The notes below the pieces were generated by a model, which was not told the DNA's origin, made no database searches, and saw nothing but the letters and a program-made list of their open reading frames with translations. 64,000 nt of DNA, taken from the NCBI RefSeq assembly GCF_001561955.1, contig NZ_CP014223.1, positions 2,046,001 through 2,110,000 of the forward strand, given 5' to 3'. The position numbers were made by a program, and so were the translations under genes. Source of the stretch: Anaerotignum propionicum DSM 1682. Lineage in GTDB: Bacteria; Bacillota; Clostridia; Lachnospirales; Anaerotignaceae. Below are positions 1 through 8,648 of the stretch, piece after piece. Numbering within the stretch: the first letter of the stretch is position 1; the number at the start of each line of letters is the position of its first letter.

Positions 1-2
1 GT

Positions 3-158
3 TCTACCGGAGGCTTATTGTGGGCAAAGCAAATCATTGAACACTTAAGCGTTTTTCAATCAAACACACTGGAAGCCTGGTACAAGTATTTTAGTACCGG
101 TAAGCCTGAACATTTCTTTGCGCTGATGCAGACTTTGCCATCTAACAATGAAAATTGA
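3..158 (+). CDS. C-terminal end of an unidentified protein (partial)
   Basis: The frame starting at base 3 is open from the window edge to a TGA at 156-158 and encodes 51 residues ending FFALMQTLPSNNEN. It is followed 47 bases later by a strong hairpin, as expected for the end of a real gene. The fragment is rich in aromatic residues and looks like the helical C-terminus of a soluble protein. I do not recognise the family. The 5' part lies outside the window. Confidence 0.5.
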   Translation, partial: STGGLLWAKQIIEHLSVFQSNTLEAWYKYFSTGKPEHFFALMQTLPSNNEN

Positions 159-204
159 TACACCTTTGTCTTAAACAGAACAGTTGTTAAATCCGTATGA
201 AATT

Positions 205-239
205 GAGGACAGCCTTGCACTATCAGCAAGGCTGTCCTC
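205..239. terminator. Hairpin terminator after the partial gene
   Basis: A perfect 14-bp inverted repeat (GAGGACAGCCTTGC and its complement) has a 7-base loop, followed by a T-rich stretch. It lies between the plus-strand gene fragment and the minus-strand DUF3852 remnant, so it could stop transcripts from either side. Confidence 0.75.
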
Positions 240-254
240 GTTATATTTTCACCG

Positions 255-302
255 TCATATCCCAAGTATAGTCCAGGGTATGCTTGCAAAAAGATGGTGA
301 AC
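255..302 (-). pseudogene. Remnant of the 3' end of a DUF3852-type gene (copy 1)
   Basis: Read on the minus strand this encodes ...FASIPWTILGI-stop, matching the C-terminus of the intact DUF3852-type protein at 4817-5155 (...APLYIWSILGL-stop). At DNA level it also resembles the second remnant at 2252-2299. No upstream part of the gene is present. It appears to be the scar of an insertion at the 3' end of this gene. Confidence 0.6.
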
Positions 303-395
303 GCAGCTCAAGTGCTCCACAATTCAGCAATTCTCGTTCATCGCTGTAAACCATAGTAAATAGTACTACCCCTTAGGGAGCATATTTATTATGTA

Positions 396-424
396 TTGAT
401 ATTCTATTCTACACATGCTATAAT
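396..424 (+). promoter_or_regulatory. Promoter of the lsa-like resistance gene
   Basis: The -35 TTGATA (396-401) and -10 TATAAT (419-424) are separated by 17 bases. This near-consensus SigA promoter lies 30 bases before the leader peptide and about 240 bases before the ABC-F gene. Confidence 0.8.
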
Positions 425-454
425 AAAACAAAATGTCAGATTGGAGTTGAAAAG

Positions 455-475
455 ATGATTAATACTTCTTGCTAA
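455..475 (+). CDS. Leader peptide MINTSC of the ABC-F resistance gene
   Basis: A six-codon open frame (M-I-N-T-S-C, then TAA) is preceded by a TTGGAG ribosome binding site and lies just downstream of the promoter. Short leader ORFs followed by hairpins are typical of ABC-F and Erm resistance genes, where antibiotic-stalled ribosomes on the leader permit read-through of a terminator. That role here is inferred from position and architecture. Another hairpin (AACGG/CCGTT, about 494-510) lies just after it. Confidence 0.6.
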   Translation: MINTSC

Positions 476-608
476 TTATTTAAGGCTAATAAAACTGTTA
501 AACGGTAGGAGCCGTTGTTTTGTTGTGCCTGTGCAAGAAGGTTATCTGCTTTTTCAACTTTTACTATACTTGAGCTGTGCTTTTTTATAAGCATTGTTTT
601 GTCTTGTA

Positions 609-646
609 GTGGTTGTAAGAATTAACTTTCTTGCGACCACTTTTTT
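609..646 (+). terminator. Attenuator terminator before the lsa-like gene
   Basis: GTGGTTGTAAGAA pairs with TTCTTGCGACCAC (G-U pairs allowed) and six T's follow directly, giving a classic intrinsic terminator. It sits between the leader peptide and the GTG start, and the T-run touches the AAGGAGG ribosome binding site. Transcription must pass it to reach the gene, so it is the likely switch of an attenuation mechanism. Confidence 0.75.
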
Positions 647-661
647 AAGGAGGACAAAACA

Positions 662-2127
662 GTGTCATTAATTAACGTAAATAATTTAACTTTTTCCTAT
701 CCAGGATGCTATGAAAATATTTTTGAAAATGTAAACTTTCAGATTGATACAGATTGGAAATTAGGATTTATAGGAAGAAATGGAAAAGGCAAAACAACAT
801 TTTTGAATCTACTGTTGGGTAAATATGAATTTAGCGGAAAGATAACCTCCACCGTTAATTTTCAGTATTTTCCATTTCATGTTTCGGATACAACAATGAA
901 CGCACTTGATGTTGTGGAAAATTTAATTCCCGATTATGAATATTGGATGCTTATTCGTGAGCTGAATTATTTAGAGGTATCTGAAGAAATACTCTATCGT
1001 CCGTTCTCTACACTTTCAAACGGCGAACAGACCAAACTACTACTGGCTACATTGTTCTTAAAAGATAATTCTTTTTTGTTAATTGATGAGCCAACTAATC
1101 ATCTCGATCAAAAAGGTAGAGAAATTGTAAGCAACTATCTGAATAAAAAGAAAGGGTTTATCCTTGTTTCACATGACCGTGCTTTTCTTGATAGTTCTGT
1201 GGATCATATTCTTTCTATCAATCGCACTTCAATAGAAATCCAACAAGGAAATTTTTCTTCTTGGTTTGAAAATAAAAAGCGTATAGATAATTTTGAAATT
1301 ACTACAAATGAAAAACTAAAAAAGAAATTAGTCGATTAAAAACCAGCGCAAAAGAAAAAGCAACTTGGTCTCATCGTATTGAAGCATCAAAATTTGGAAG
1401 CGGATCAGCGGATAGAGGATATATAGGTCATAAAGCTGCAAAAATGATGAAACGGTCAAAGACGATTGAGAAGCACCAAAACGATGCGATTGAAGCAAAA
1501 TCCAAACTTTTGAAGAACATTGAACCATCTGAATCACTTCAAATTCATCAGTTGAGTTTTTATAATGATACACTAATTACATTATCGGACATTTCGATTT
1601 TTTATAATGGTGTATCTGTTTGCGAAAAGATTGGATTTAATATTGAAATCGGTGATCGTGTAGCTTTGTGTGGCAAAAACGGAAGCGGTAAATCCAGCAT
1701 TCTCAAACTGATATGTGGAGAATCAATTACTTTTAACGGGACATTGGAAAATAATAATCAGGTCAAAATATCCTATGTTTCCCAAAACACCGATGACTTA
1801 CAAGGACACTTATCTGATTTCATCTATGATAACAGTATAGATGAAAACCTATTTAGATCAATGTTAATCAAGCTTGATTTTTCTCGTTCTCAATTTGAAA
1901 AAGAGATTCAATTTTTTAGTTCTGGACAGAAGAAAAAAATTCTTATCGCAAAAAGCTTGTGCGAAAAAGCTCATTTGCTTGTTTGGGATGAACCCCTTAA
2001 CTATATTGATGTAATTTCAAGAATGCAGATAGAAAATCTGTTACTTGAGTTTAAACCTACAATAATTTTCGTAGAACATGATGCAATGTTCTGTAACAAA
2101 ATTGCTACAAAGACTGTGCTATTGTAG
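662..2127 (+). pseudogene. lsa: Lsa-type ABC-F ribosome protection protein, frameshifted
   Basis: ABC-F proteins have two ATPase domains and no membrane part; Lsa members displace lincosamides, streptogramin A and pleuromutilins from the ribosome. Domain 1 (662-1339) starts at GTG after AAGGAGG and has Walker A GRNGKGKTT, signature LSNGEQTK and Walker B FLLIDEPTNH. Domain 2 (1444-2127) has GKNGSGKSS, FSSGQKKK and LLVWDEPLNY. The frame breaks near 1318-1325: adding one A to the A6 run would restore a continuous frame reading KLKKEISRLKTSAKEKATW across the linker, giving about 488 residues, the usual Lsa length. Cause: true mutation, sequencing error, or less likely slippage on the A-run. If real, the protein is truncated after domain 1. 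Confidence 0.8.
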
Positions 2128-2194
2128 TATTGTTATGAGCAAATATCTTAGTGAGTCTAAATCAGGGCTACTAAAGCTAATCTTGATTTCATCT

Positions 2195-2245
2195 AAAGTA
2201 TAGGCAACCACTCTGTTTTAACAGTTTGGTTGCCTACTTTTTATT
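2195..2245 (+). terminator. Terminator of the lsa-like gene
   Basis: GTAxxGGCAACCA pairs with TGGTTGCCTAC (two-base bulge), with an inner CTGTTTTAACAG hairpin and a run of T's after the stem. It closes the plus-strand resistance gene and also faces the minus-strand DUF3852 remnant. Confidence 0.7.
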
Positions 2246-2251
2246 TCACCA

Positions 2252-2299
2252 TCACAATCCAAGTATCGTCCAGAGTCTCCTTGCAAAAGGGCGGTGAGC
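2252..2299 (-). pseudogene. Remnant of the 3' end of a DUF3852-type gene (copy 2)
   Basis: The minus strand reads ...RPFARRLWTILGL-stop, matching the end of the DUF3852-type protein at 4817-5155. About 50 bases match copy 1 (255-302) closely. As with copy 1, it lies 12-16 bases from a terminator hairpin and immediately before the next plus-strand resistance/efflux module. Confidence 0.6.
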
Positions 2300-2397
2300 G
2301 AATTTTTAGTTTCACGATTGATCTATCCTCTATTCATATTTAGAAGGTTGAAGCAAGTTTTTTACTATGTTAAAATTATTATAAATTTTTCTTCCTA

Positions 2398-3174
2398 TTG
2401 AAAGTAGGTGATATTATAGAAAACACATATACAACGAATCAAGTTGCAATGATAATTGGTATACATCCGAACACAGTGAGAATGTATGAAGATTTAGATC
2501 TAATATCAAAACCTATGCGTAAAGAAAATGGATACCGTGTCTTTACAGATTTGCATCTTGAACAGTTCAAACTGGCTCGGACAGCTTTTCAGATTGAGGT
2601 ACTTCAAAATGGGCTACGTAAAAAAGCAATTTCTATTGTTAAGCTGTCAGCATCATGTGAATTTGATAAAGCAATTAAACTAACGAAAGAGTATGTTTAC
2701 TCAGTTCGAAATGAAATTCATAATGCCAATGAAGCGGTAGAAATAGTAAAAGAACTGCTTAAAGGAAGTAGCCAAGAAAATCGACAATCCTTAAAGAGAA
2801 AAGAAGTATCTGAGAAACTTGGAATATCAATGGATACTCTCCGAAATTGGGAAATGAATGGACTGTTTAAAGTCAAGCGAAAGGAAAACGGTTATCGTGT
2901 TTATACTGATGATGATATCAGAAAACTTAAAATAATCCGTTCGCTCAAATGTGCCAACTATTCCCTTTCTGCAATTCTACGTATGATGAATGCACTTGAT
3001 AGAAATTCTAAAGCAGATATTAGCGCAGTATTGAATACACCAGATTATAACGAAGAGATCATATCAGCCTGTGATAGGCTAATTGTATCTTTGGGCAGTG
3101 CAAAAGAAAATGCAATTGCTATAAAATCAATGCTTTACGAAATGAAAAATAAATATTCAAACCCTCCACTTTAA
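2398..3174 (+). CDS. Double-MerR transcriptional regulator
   Basis: A DNA-binding regulator of about 258 residues with two MerR-type winged helices in one chain: residues about 13-65 (YTTNQVAMIIGIHPNTVRMY, then KENGYRVF) and about 125-180 (RKEVSEKLGISMDTLRNWE, then KENGYRVY). It is followed by an ABC exporter pair, so it probably controls that operon in response to a drug or peptide. The start is uncertain: TTG at 2398 gives the longest frame but lacks a clear ribosome binding site and no in-frame ATG precedes the first HTH. A small hairpin (3173-3196) separates it from the ABC genes. Confidence 0.8.
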   Translation: MKVGDIIENTYTTNQVAMIIGIHPNTVRMYEDLDLISKPMRKENGYRVFTDLHLEQFKLARTAFQIEVLQNGLRKKAISIVKLSASCEFDKAIKLTKEYVYSVRNEIHNANEAVEIVKELLKGSSQENRQSLKRKEVSEKLGISMDTLRNWEMNGLFKVKRKENGYRVYTDDDIRKLKIIRSLKCANYSLSAILRMMNALDRNSKADISAVLNTPDYNEEIISACDRLIVSLGSAKENAIAIKSMLYEMKNKYSNPPL

Positions 3175-3230
3175 CACCAGACTTTTGTTTGGTGTTATTC
3201 TTTTTATATTACGAAAAGGAGGCTATGAAA

Positions 3231-3965
3231 ATGGATGATATTATTAAGGTAGAAAATCTATCAAAATCATACGGACAGCTAAAAGCAGTAACTAACTTAA
3301 GCTTTACTGTAAAAAAAGGTACTGCTTTTGGATTGCTTGGAGCAAATGGAGCAGGTAAAAGCACGACAATTGAATGTATACTTGGAACAAAACCTATGGA
3401 AAATGGAGCAGTTTCAATTTTAGGATTAAATCCAAAAGCAAATCGGAAGGAATTGTTTCAAAATGTTGGTATTCAGTTTCAAGAGGCAAATTATCAAGAA
3501 AACATTCGTGTTGGAGAGCTTTGTGAGGTGACATCATCTCTTTATAAGAATGCCACCGATTATCTTACTCTACTTAAAAAATTCGGTATTGCTGACAAAT
3601 CCAGAACCTTAGTAAAAGAACTATCAGGTGGTCAAAAGCAACGGTTGTTTATCATACTTGCACTTATTCCAAATCCAGAGGTGGTTTTTCTTGATGAGCT
3701 TACAACAGGTCTTGATGCACGAGCAAGACGAGATGTTTGGCATATTTTAAAAGAATTAAAGGATCAAGGACTCACTATTCTATTAACCTCTCATTTTATG
3801 GATGAGGTTGAAGTTCTTTGTGATGAAATATGTATCCTCAGAAAAGGTAATTTAGTTTTTTACGGTACAATCGAAGATGCCATTGCTGGAAGTCCTTATG
3901 ATAAATTTGAGGATGCTTATCTTTGGTACACACATGAGGAGGCAGCAGAAAATGAAAACATTTAG
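3231..3965 (+). CDS. ABC transporter ATP-binding protein (drug/peptide exporter)
   Basis: The ATPase subunit of an ABC-2 type exporter, about 244 residues. Visible motifs are Walker A GANGAGKST, Q-loop region VGIQFQEANYQE, signature LSGGQKQR, Walker B VVFLDELTTGLD and an H-loop TSHFMDE. The residue after the Walker B aspartate is E as usual. ATG at 3231 is preferred because AGGAGG ends 8 bases before it; the ATG at 3225 is too close. It overlaps the permease gene by 14 bases, indicating translational coupling. The double-MerR gene upstream is its probable regulator. Confidence 0.88.
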   Translation: MDDIIKVENLSKSYGQLKAVTNLSFTVKKGTAFGLLGANGAGKSTTIECILGTKPMENGAVSILGLNPKANRKELFQNVGIQFQEANYQENIRVGELCEVTSSLYKNATDYLTLLKKFGIADKSRTLVKELSGGQKQRLFIILALIPNPEVVFLDELTTGLDARARRDVWHILKELKDQGLTILLTSHFMDEVEVLCDEICILRKGNLVFYGTIEDAIAGSPYDKFEDAYLWYTHEEAAENENI

Positions 3966-4695
3966 TACAATGCTTAAAACAGAAATCAGACTATCGCTTC
4001 GTGGAATGGATATGTTTATTTTCGCTATTTGCATGCCAATTGTTGTACTTGTTGTACTTGGCGTTATTTATAGCAACAAGCCGGCCTTTGTGGGGGCTGA
4101 TTACACATTTTTAGAACAATCATTTGGAGCAATAGCCACTATTGCTATCTGTGCTGGTGGAGTTATGGGCCTGCCGTTAGTTATTTCAGACTATCGAAGC
4201 AAGCATATTTTGAAAAGATTTAAGGTAACACCTGTGAAGCCTACAATTATCTTACTTGTTCAGGTTACAATCTATGCGCTTTACTCGTTAGTATCATTAG
4301 CCACACTGTTTATTGTCGCAACTGCATTTTTCAAGTTTCGTATGCAAGGCAGTATTTATCAGTTTATTCTCGGTTGGCTTTTAGTTATGATTTCAATGTT
4401 TTCTATCGGTATGATGGTGGGTGGCATTTCAAAGGATTCTAAAGTAGCGGGAATGGTTGCAAGTTTACTGTATTTTCCGATGCTGATTTTTTCGGGTGCA
4501 ACTTTACCCTACGAAGTAATGCCAACTGCAATGCAAAAAATTGTTGATATTCTACCGCTTACACAAGGCATAAAGATATTGAAATCCGCTACACTTGGAT
4601 TGCCTGTTGGTAATGCTATACTACCAATAATCATCATGATTGTTATCACATTTATTTGCTCATTAATCGCAATTAAGTTTTTTAAATGGGAGTGA
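3952..4695 (+). CDS. ABC-2 type permease
   Basis: The membrane partner of the preceding ATPase, about 247 residues starting MKTFSTMLKTEIRLSLRGMD after a GAGGAGG site inside the end of the upstream gene. Six hydrophobic segments are visible, beginning with FIFAICMPIVVLVVLGVIY and ending with the pair before a C-terminal KFFKWE. The LIFSGATLPYEVMP segment is characteristic of ABC-2 permeases. Substrate is unknown; the resistance-gene context suggests drug or antimicrobial peptide export. Confidence 0.85.
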   Translation: MKTFSTMLKTEIRLSLRGMDMFIFAICMPIVVLVVLGVIYSNKPAFVGADYTFLEQSFGAIATIAICAGGVMGLPLVISDYRSKHILKRFKVTPVKPTIILLVQVTIYALYSLVSLATLFIVATAFFKFRMQGSIYQFILGWLLVMISMFSIGMMVGGISKDSKVAGMVASLLYFPMLIFSGATLPYEVMPTAMQKIVDILPLTQGIKILKSATLGLPVGNAILPIIIMIVITFICSLIAIKFFKWE

Positions 4696-4767
4696 TAAGA
4701 AGTGAAATCGCCGGCATTTTGTAATCCACCTTAGTCACAGCTTGAGCTAATTTTAATCAATTTAAAA

Positions 4768-4806
4768 GAGGATAACTTCATAATTTTCGACGAGGTTATC
4801 CTCTTT
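4768..4806. terminator. Convergent terminator between ABC operon and pilus operon
   Basis: GAGGATAACTTC pairs with GAGGTTATCCTC (12 bp, loop 12), with A-rich sequence on one side and T-rich on the other. It can therefore end both the plus-strand ABC operon and the long minus-strand operon. Confidence 0.75.
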
Positions 4807-4816
4807 CTTCTTAACA

Positions 4817-5155
4817 TCATAATCCGAGTATAGACCAAATATACAGAGGGGCCGTTAATGTAAATACCAAACAGGCAAACAAAATTGCTGGGCCACTCCA
4901 CTCAAATTGACCATGTTTTCGAAAATCAAAGTACGTCATCCCAAGCTTGGCAAAGAAAAACACCGCAAGAATGAGGTCAATTGCTGGAAAGATTACTTTA
5001 TTCACCACAGTTTTGATTTGCCCCGATGCCGTCGTCCATGTTCCTTCAATAGCTCCCGCTACATCTCCCGTTCCTGCTGCAAATGCCGTTATACTGTAGA
5101 ACAGGCAAACAAGCAATACTGTGATTATAACTGCAAGTTTTTTGTATTTTTTCAT
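4817..5155 (-). CDS. DUF3852-type small membrane protein of the pilus/conjugation operon
   Basis: About 112 residues: signal-like first helix (MKKYKKLAVIITVLL... to AFAAG), a central amphipathic part and two further hydrophobic segments, ending LTAPLYIWSILGL. The pattern matches the DUF3852 family found beside Tad-like genes in clostridial conjugative elements. The start at 5155 follows a GGGAGGG site. The gene is last in the operon. Two remnants of its 3' end lie at 255 and 2252, so its end appears to be a repeated insertion point. Molecular role unknown; VirB2-like topology is possible. Confidence 0.7.
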   Translation of the reverse strand: MKKYKKLAVIITVLLVCLFYSITAFAAGTGDVAGAIEGTWTTASGQIKTVVNKVIFPAIDLILAVFFFAKLGMTYFDFRKHGQFEWSGPAILFACLVFTLTAPLYIWSILGL

Positions 5156-5172
5156 ACATTCTATCCCTCCCT

Positions 5173-6861
5173 TTATGGCTTCAGAGGTGCCACATGCCAA
5201 TCCTGCCATAAATTCCCCTTTATTGTTAAGCTATCAGTTAAATTCATTGACAGCATTCCTACTGGCGTCCAGCTATCTGCTGCCCAAGTGTTTACTGTAT
5301 AATTGCCGTCTGGCATCCAAATCGGTGTGAAATGGGTTCTATTTTTATAGGTGGAATACTTATTATTTTGAAACTCAAAGCTAGTTGATGATCCATCTTT
5401 CATCCTATCCAAAAGTCTCCAATAGGTTTCGTATCCAAACTCAGGAAAATAGCTTACAGCAGTCTGCGGATATGTAATTGCAGAGCTTTGGTTACTGCTT
5501 ACCGATGCCGTTACGGTTTCATTGATGCCGTATCCTGACTTCATTACTCCACCACTGGCAGTTGGATTTTTACTGTCACATCGGATATTCATATTAGCTG
5601 AAAATCTAGCATAATACTTATCGAGATCGAACTCCCACCACCCGTGGTCACACCAATATCCGTCCTCATCATCACCATGCCATACCCAATATTCTTGCCA
5701 CCAAGGATCCCAAACGCTCCAGTCTGCTCTTGTCATTTCTGCACGCTTAGGAACAGATACTGGCAAAAATGTGTCGTTTCTATCATCAGCAATAGGGTTT
5801 GGAGGAGGATTCTTATCAAGATCGACAATCTTACAGTGAATGGTAGTTTTATCTGTTCCACCTGGGCCTTCCACGGATACATGAATCACCATGTCCTGCT
5901 CTATATCTGGCGTTGTCCATTTTACCCACGCAAGCTGACTATCACCCTCAGGATAATACACATTCCCTACATTGTATGTTCTGCCGTCGATGGAAAAAGT
6001 GACTCTAGTTGGGTTATCTGGGTCACTTTGCCCTCCACTGACAGTAACTGCCGTAATAACTTCTGTATTTACACGATACTCATAATCTTGGGTTACAATT
6101 TCAGGAGATTCCGGCAACTCTGTAAAACGTACAACCCCAAGTCCAAGTGATGATTTGATATCTGCATTGGAGGCGGCTTTTGATGTACTTCCTTTCCATG
6201 CAGGATAGCCTAAATCTGAAACCTCCAAAAACATAGCAAGGGGTAAATTTTGATGAGAAAGAGCCACCATTCTTCGTCTGAGCAGTCCACTGATTTGCTC
6301 ATCATACATCGCTGCCTCTGTTGCTGTAGTTGCAATCATTACACCCTCAAATTTGTAATAGGCAATTGGTTCGAGAAGTAGTTTATATTCTCCTCCAATA
6401 AGAATGTCATAGTTCATGCCCGTATGGTTGGCAATCATCTGAACAATGTATTCCGAACAAAAATATTTCTTGATTGCGTCGATATTGCTGTTTCCCTTGT
6501 CGCTTATAATTGTGGGCATCGATTGTGGAGGATTTATATACCGATATTTACTTGTTAAAGGCGTTAATCCAACCCCCTCACTATATTGAATTTTACTTAC
6601 TTTGCCAAAATGCATTTGAATATTATTTGGTGACTTGTTTGTTAGGTCAATCGGTGTAGTAACAACCGTATAATCACTGGCACGAACAACTGTTACTCGG
6701 ACACCATCATTTCCTGGAGACCATACATTGACACTTGTCCCATTGTCCATACCACCACCTCCAGCATCAATATTTCCGTCGCCAACAGCAAATGCTGTTG
6801 TAGAAACTAGAAGAGATAATATGATTGTTAACGCAACGGATGTTTTAGAACATTTCTTCAT
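5173..6861 (-). CDS. DUF5704-type secreted protein
   Basis: A 562-residue exported protein. A signal peptide (MKKCSKTSVALTIILSLLVSTTAFA) is followed by a glycine-rich start of the mature part and a beta-rich body containing an Ig-like section (about residues 250-340) and a tryptophan-rich stretch (WDPWWQEYWVWHGDDEDG). The size and W-rich segment match DUF5704 proteins carried next to DUF3852/DUF4320 genes on clostridial elements. The start at 6861 follows AAAGGA. It is probably a surface or pilus-associated component; biochemical function unknown. Confidence 0.65.
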   Translation of the reverse strand: MKKCSKTSVALTIILSLLVSTTAFAVGDGNIDAGGGGMDNGTSVNVWSPGNDGVRVTVVRASDYTVVTTPIDLTNKSPNNIQMHFGKVSKIQYSEGVGLTPLTSKYRYINPPQSMPTIISDKGNSNIDAIKKYFCSEYIVQMIANHTGMNYDILIGGEYKLLLEPIAYYKFEGVMIATTATEAAMYDEQISGLLRRRMVALSHQNLPLAMFLEVSDLGYPAWKGSTSKAASNADIKSSLGLGVVRFTELPESPEIVTQDYEYRVNTEVITAVTVSGGQSDPDNPTRVTFSIDGRTYNVGNVYYPEGDSQLAWVKWTTPDIEQDMVIHVSVEGPGGTDKTTIHCKIVDLDKNPPPNPIADDRNDTFLPVSVPKRAEMTRADWSVWDPWWQEYWVWHGDDEDGYWCDHGWWEFDLDKYYARFSANMNIRCDSKNPTASGGVMKSGYGINETVTASVSSNQSSAITYPQTAVSYFPEFGYETYWRLLDRMKDGSSTSFEFQNNKYSTYKNRTHFTPIWMPDGNYTVNTWAADSWTPVGMLSMNLTDSLTIKGNLWQDWHVAPLKP

Positions 6862-6926
6862 TTTTATTTTTCCTTTCTGCAAACAAAAATGCACTGCTTA
6901 TTAGCAGTGCATTTTATTTACTATAT

Positions 6927-7493
6927 TTATTCACCCATAATACCCACCTGTTTATTAATATCACCATCACTTTTGCCGACAGTTGCTTCGCCTCCGCCAC
7001 CTTCATCTTCTATCCATCCGAATCCCGGCACATAAATTTGACCATCTTTTTTATCTCCGCTTTGTGGCTGATTGTCCTGTTTTGGTGTCTCTGAAGGTGT
7101 TTGCACCTTATCATGGTCAACTGATATATCCTGCTCTGTTACTTCATCTCCATTTGGCTTTTGGTCAGGATTTGTAAGCTCTTCTTCGGTATAAATTGGC
7201 TTTTCAGCATCGTCTTGAATCGTCTGCTCCGTTCCCTGATCCACAGCACCGTTTCCATCATCTACTTGTTCAGAAACTTCAATTGGCGATACTATAATCT
7301 GGTTTTCTTTTTCTATATTATTTGATTCATCTACTACTATATCTTTCCCATCAGCACTCTGTATTGGAAGTAATGCATCTTCTGTAGCTGGTTTGCTGAA
7401 CCGCCCTGCAATCGCCATTACGAGCACAGCACAAATGGCAAGGCCACCTGCCACTATGATCCATTTCTTTGTTTTTTCATTCATATTTTTCAT
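6927..7493 (-). CDS. DUF6550-type membrane-anchored linker protein
   Basis: A 188-residue protein with one N-terminal membrane helix (residues about 10-30) and a long acidic, Q/E/D-rich, low-complexity exterior ending in a short glycine-rich tail. There is no catalytic motif. It resembles DUF6550 proteins from the same type of operon. An AAGGAGG site precedes the ATG at 7493. The composition suggests a flexible extracytoplasmic spacer or assembly factor for the pilus machine. Confidence 0.55.
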   Translation of the reverse strand: MKNMNEKTKKWIIVAGGLAICAVLVMAIAGRFSKPATEDALLPIQSADGKDIVVDESNNIEKENQIIVSPIEVSEQVDDGNGAVDQGTEQTIQDDAEKPIYTEEELTNPDQKPNGDEVTEQDISVDHDKVQTPSETPKQDNQPQSGDKKDGQIYVPGFGWIEDEGGGGEATVGKSDGDINKQVGIMGE

Positions 7494-7592
7494 AAGCTGT
7501 TCGCCTCCTTGTATATGTATCTACCCTTACAAGCCACACACTACCACAAGAAAATCTGAAAGTCTAACATTATTTATATAGCTATTGAATAG

Positions 7593-8141
7593 TTAAAATT
7601 TTGGAGTATACCCGGCACTGTTTTTCACCTTTATCTTCATGTGAGGTAGTAGTTTGCCTCCAAAAGAAACAGGAACTTCCAGCATAACAGTACTGTCAAT
7701 CTCAAATCTTTTGTCAGCCCTATCACTATCTGCGAAGGGTGCATTACGAATCACCACGTCCAAATTCCATATTTTAAACTGTGTTTCACTGCCAGAGGCA
7801 TTTTTTTCGTGATACCCACCGTTTTTAGTCAGACCAAGTATATTATCCATTTTATCATAAATATTCCCATAATCAATGGATTCCTCAAAGTCCTCGGCAG
7901 TTGGTTGATACCCTCCCGAATACCCCTCACGCACTCCATGATACACATCATCATAATTTTCTACCACAGTAGAAATGACTGCATCCTGCAAAGCATCTCT
8001 CACACCTTGTGCAACAATCATCAAGCGAAAATATTCTGAAATGCCTGTAAAAATCAAAACAAGGCAAAGAGTGATGGCAACAGCAAAAGGATAGCCGTTG
8101 CCACGATTGTTTTTCAGTGGTTTTAATCGTTTATTTACCAT
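7593..8141 (-). CDS. DUF4320/TadE-like pseudopilin (first)
   Basis: A 182-residue protein. A short basic leader containing the motif NNRGNGY is followed at once by a single hydrophobic helix (AVAITLCLVLIFTGISEYF) and a soluble exterior. This is the layout of TadE/F-like minor pilins, cut after the glycine by a prepilin peptidase such as the one at 16510-16968. The start at 8141 (MVNKRLKPLKNN) has an AAAGGAG site; the upstream extension has none. It is paired with a second DUF4320-like gene. Confidence 0.65.
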   Translation of the reverse strand: MVNKRLKPLKNNRGNGYPFAVAITLCLVLIFTGISEYFRLMIVAQGVRDALQDAVISTVVENYDDVYHGVREGYSGGYQPTAEDFEESIDYGNIYDKMDNILGLTKNGGYHEKNASGSETQFKIWNLDVVIRNAPFADSDRADKRFEIDSTVMLEVPVSFGGKLLPHMKIKVKNSAGYTPKF

Positions 8142-8229
8142 TTTTCTCCTTTCCGCTAAGTTCAACCGCAGGCACAAAACTTAAACTAATAGTTAATTTA
8201 ATGTGCGAATTGAATCAACGCCATACTGA

Positions 8230-8634
8230 TCATTTCCAATATACCTCGCTTTTTCCCATTGCTTCTCCTCTTAAAGTAATAGGAAAAGAGCCGAAACCAT
8301 TGAACATTCCAATATTCACTTCATAGGTAACAACCACAGAAATTTCCTCATTCAGCTGAATTTTACCTATTTGGGACCATTCAACAGTTGGGTTGATTCC
8401 TGTTTTTTCAGCGAGAAGCTGTTCTCGCCTTGAAGTTTCCGTCCCAACCTGCCCTGCAATTTCCGCCTCCCTAACAAGCTCGGTAGCAAAGGTATCCACC
8501 TGTTGTTTTACAATATAGGCAGGAAACACTTTAACTGCTACAGCAATCACCAGCATGGCACAAAGAACAAGCACCACCACATCAATATATCCCTCACCAC
8601 GATTGTTTTTGAATGCCCTCATCATTTTTTTCAT
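8230..8634 (-). CDS. DUF4320 family pseudopilin (second)
   Basis: A 134-residue protein with leader MKKMMRAFKNNRGEGYIDV, one hydrophobic helix and an exterior ending EAMGKSEVYWK, the DUF4320 signature tail. The NNRGEGY motif before the helix is shared with three other proteins of this operon and probably marks prepilin peptidase cleavage after G. An AAGGGGG site lies before the ATG. It is probably a minor pilin or anchoring subunit of the Tad-like fibre. Confidence 0.7.
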   Translation of the reverse strand: MKKMMRAFKNNRGEGYIDVVVLVLCAMLVIAVAVKVFPAYIVKQQVDTFATELVREAEIAGQVGTETSRREQLLAEKTGINPTVEWSQIGKIQLNEEISVVVTYEVNIGMFNGFGSFPITLRGEAMGKSEVYWK

Positions 8635-8648
8635 ATTATCTGCCCCCT

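Noticed and set aside
56-289. 77-residue minus-strand frame at the left edge
   Set aside because: It lies opposite the real end of the partial plus-strand gene and runs through the terminator hairpin; it has no family resemblance. Only its start-side overlap with the DUF3852 remnant (in another frame) is meaningful.
2252-2310. Alternative reading RSPPFCKETLDDTW of the repeated segment
   Set aside because: The frame ending LWTILGL matches the intact gene at 4817 and explains the stop position, so the other frame is a shadow.
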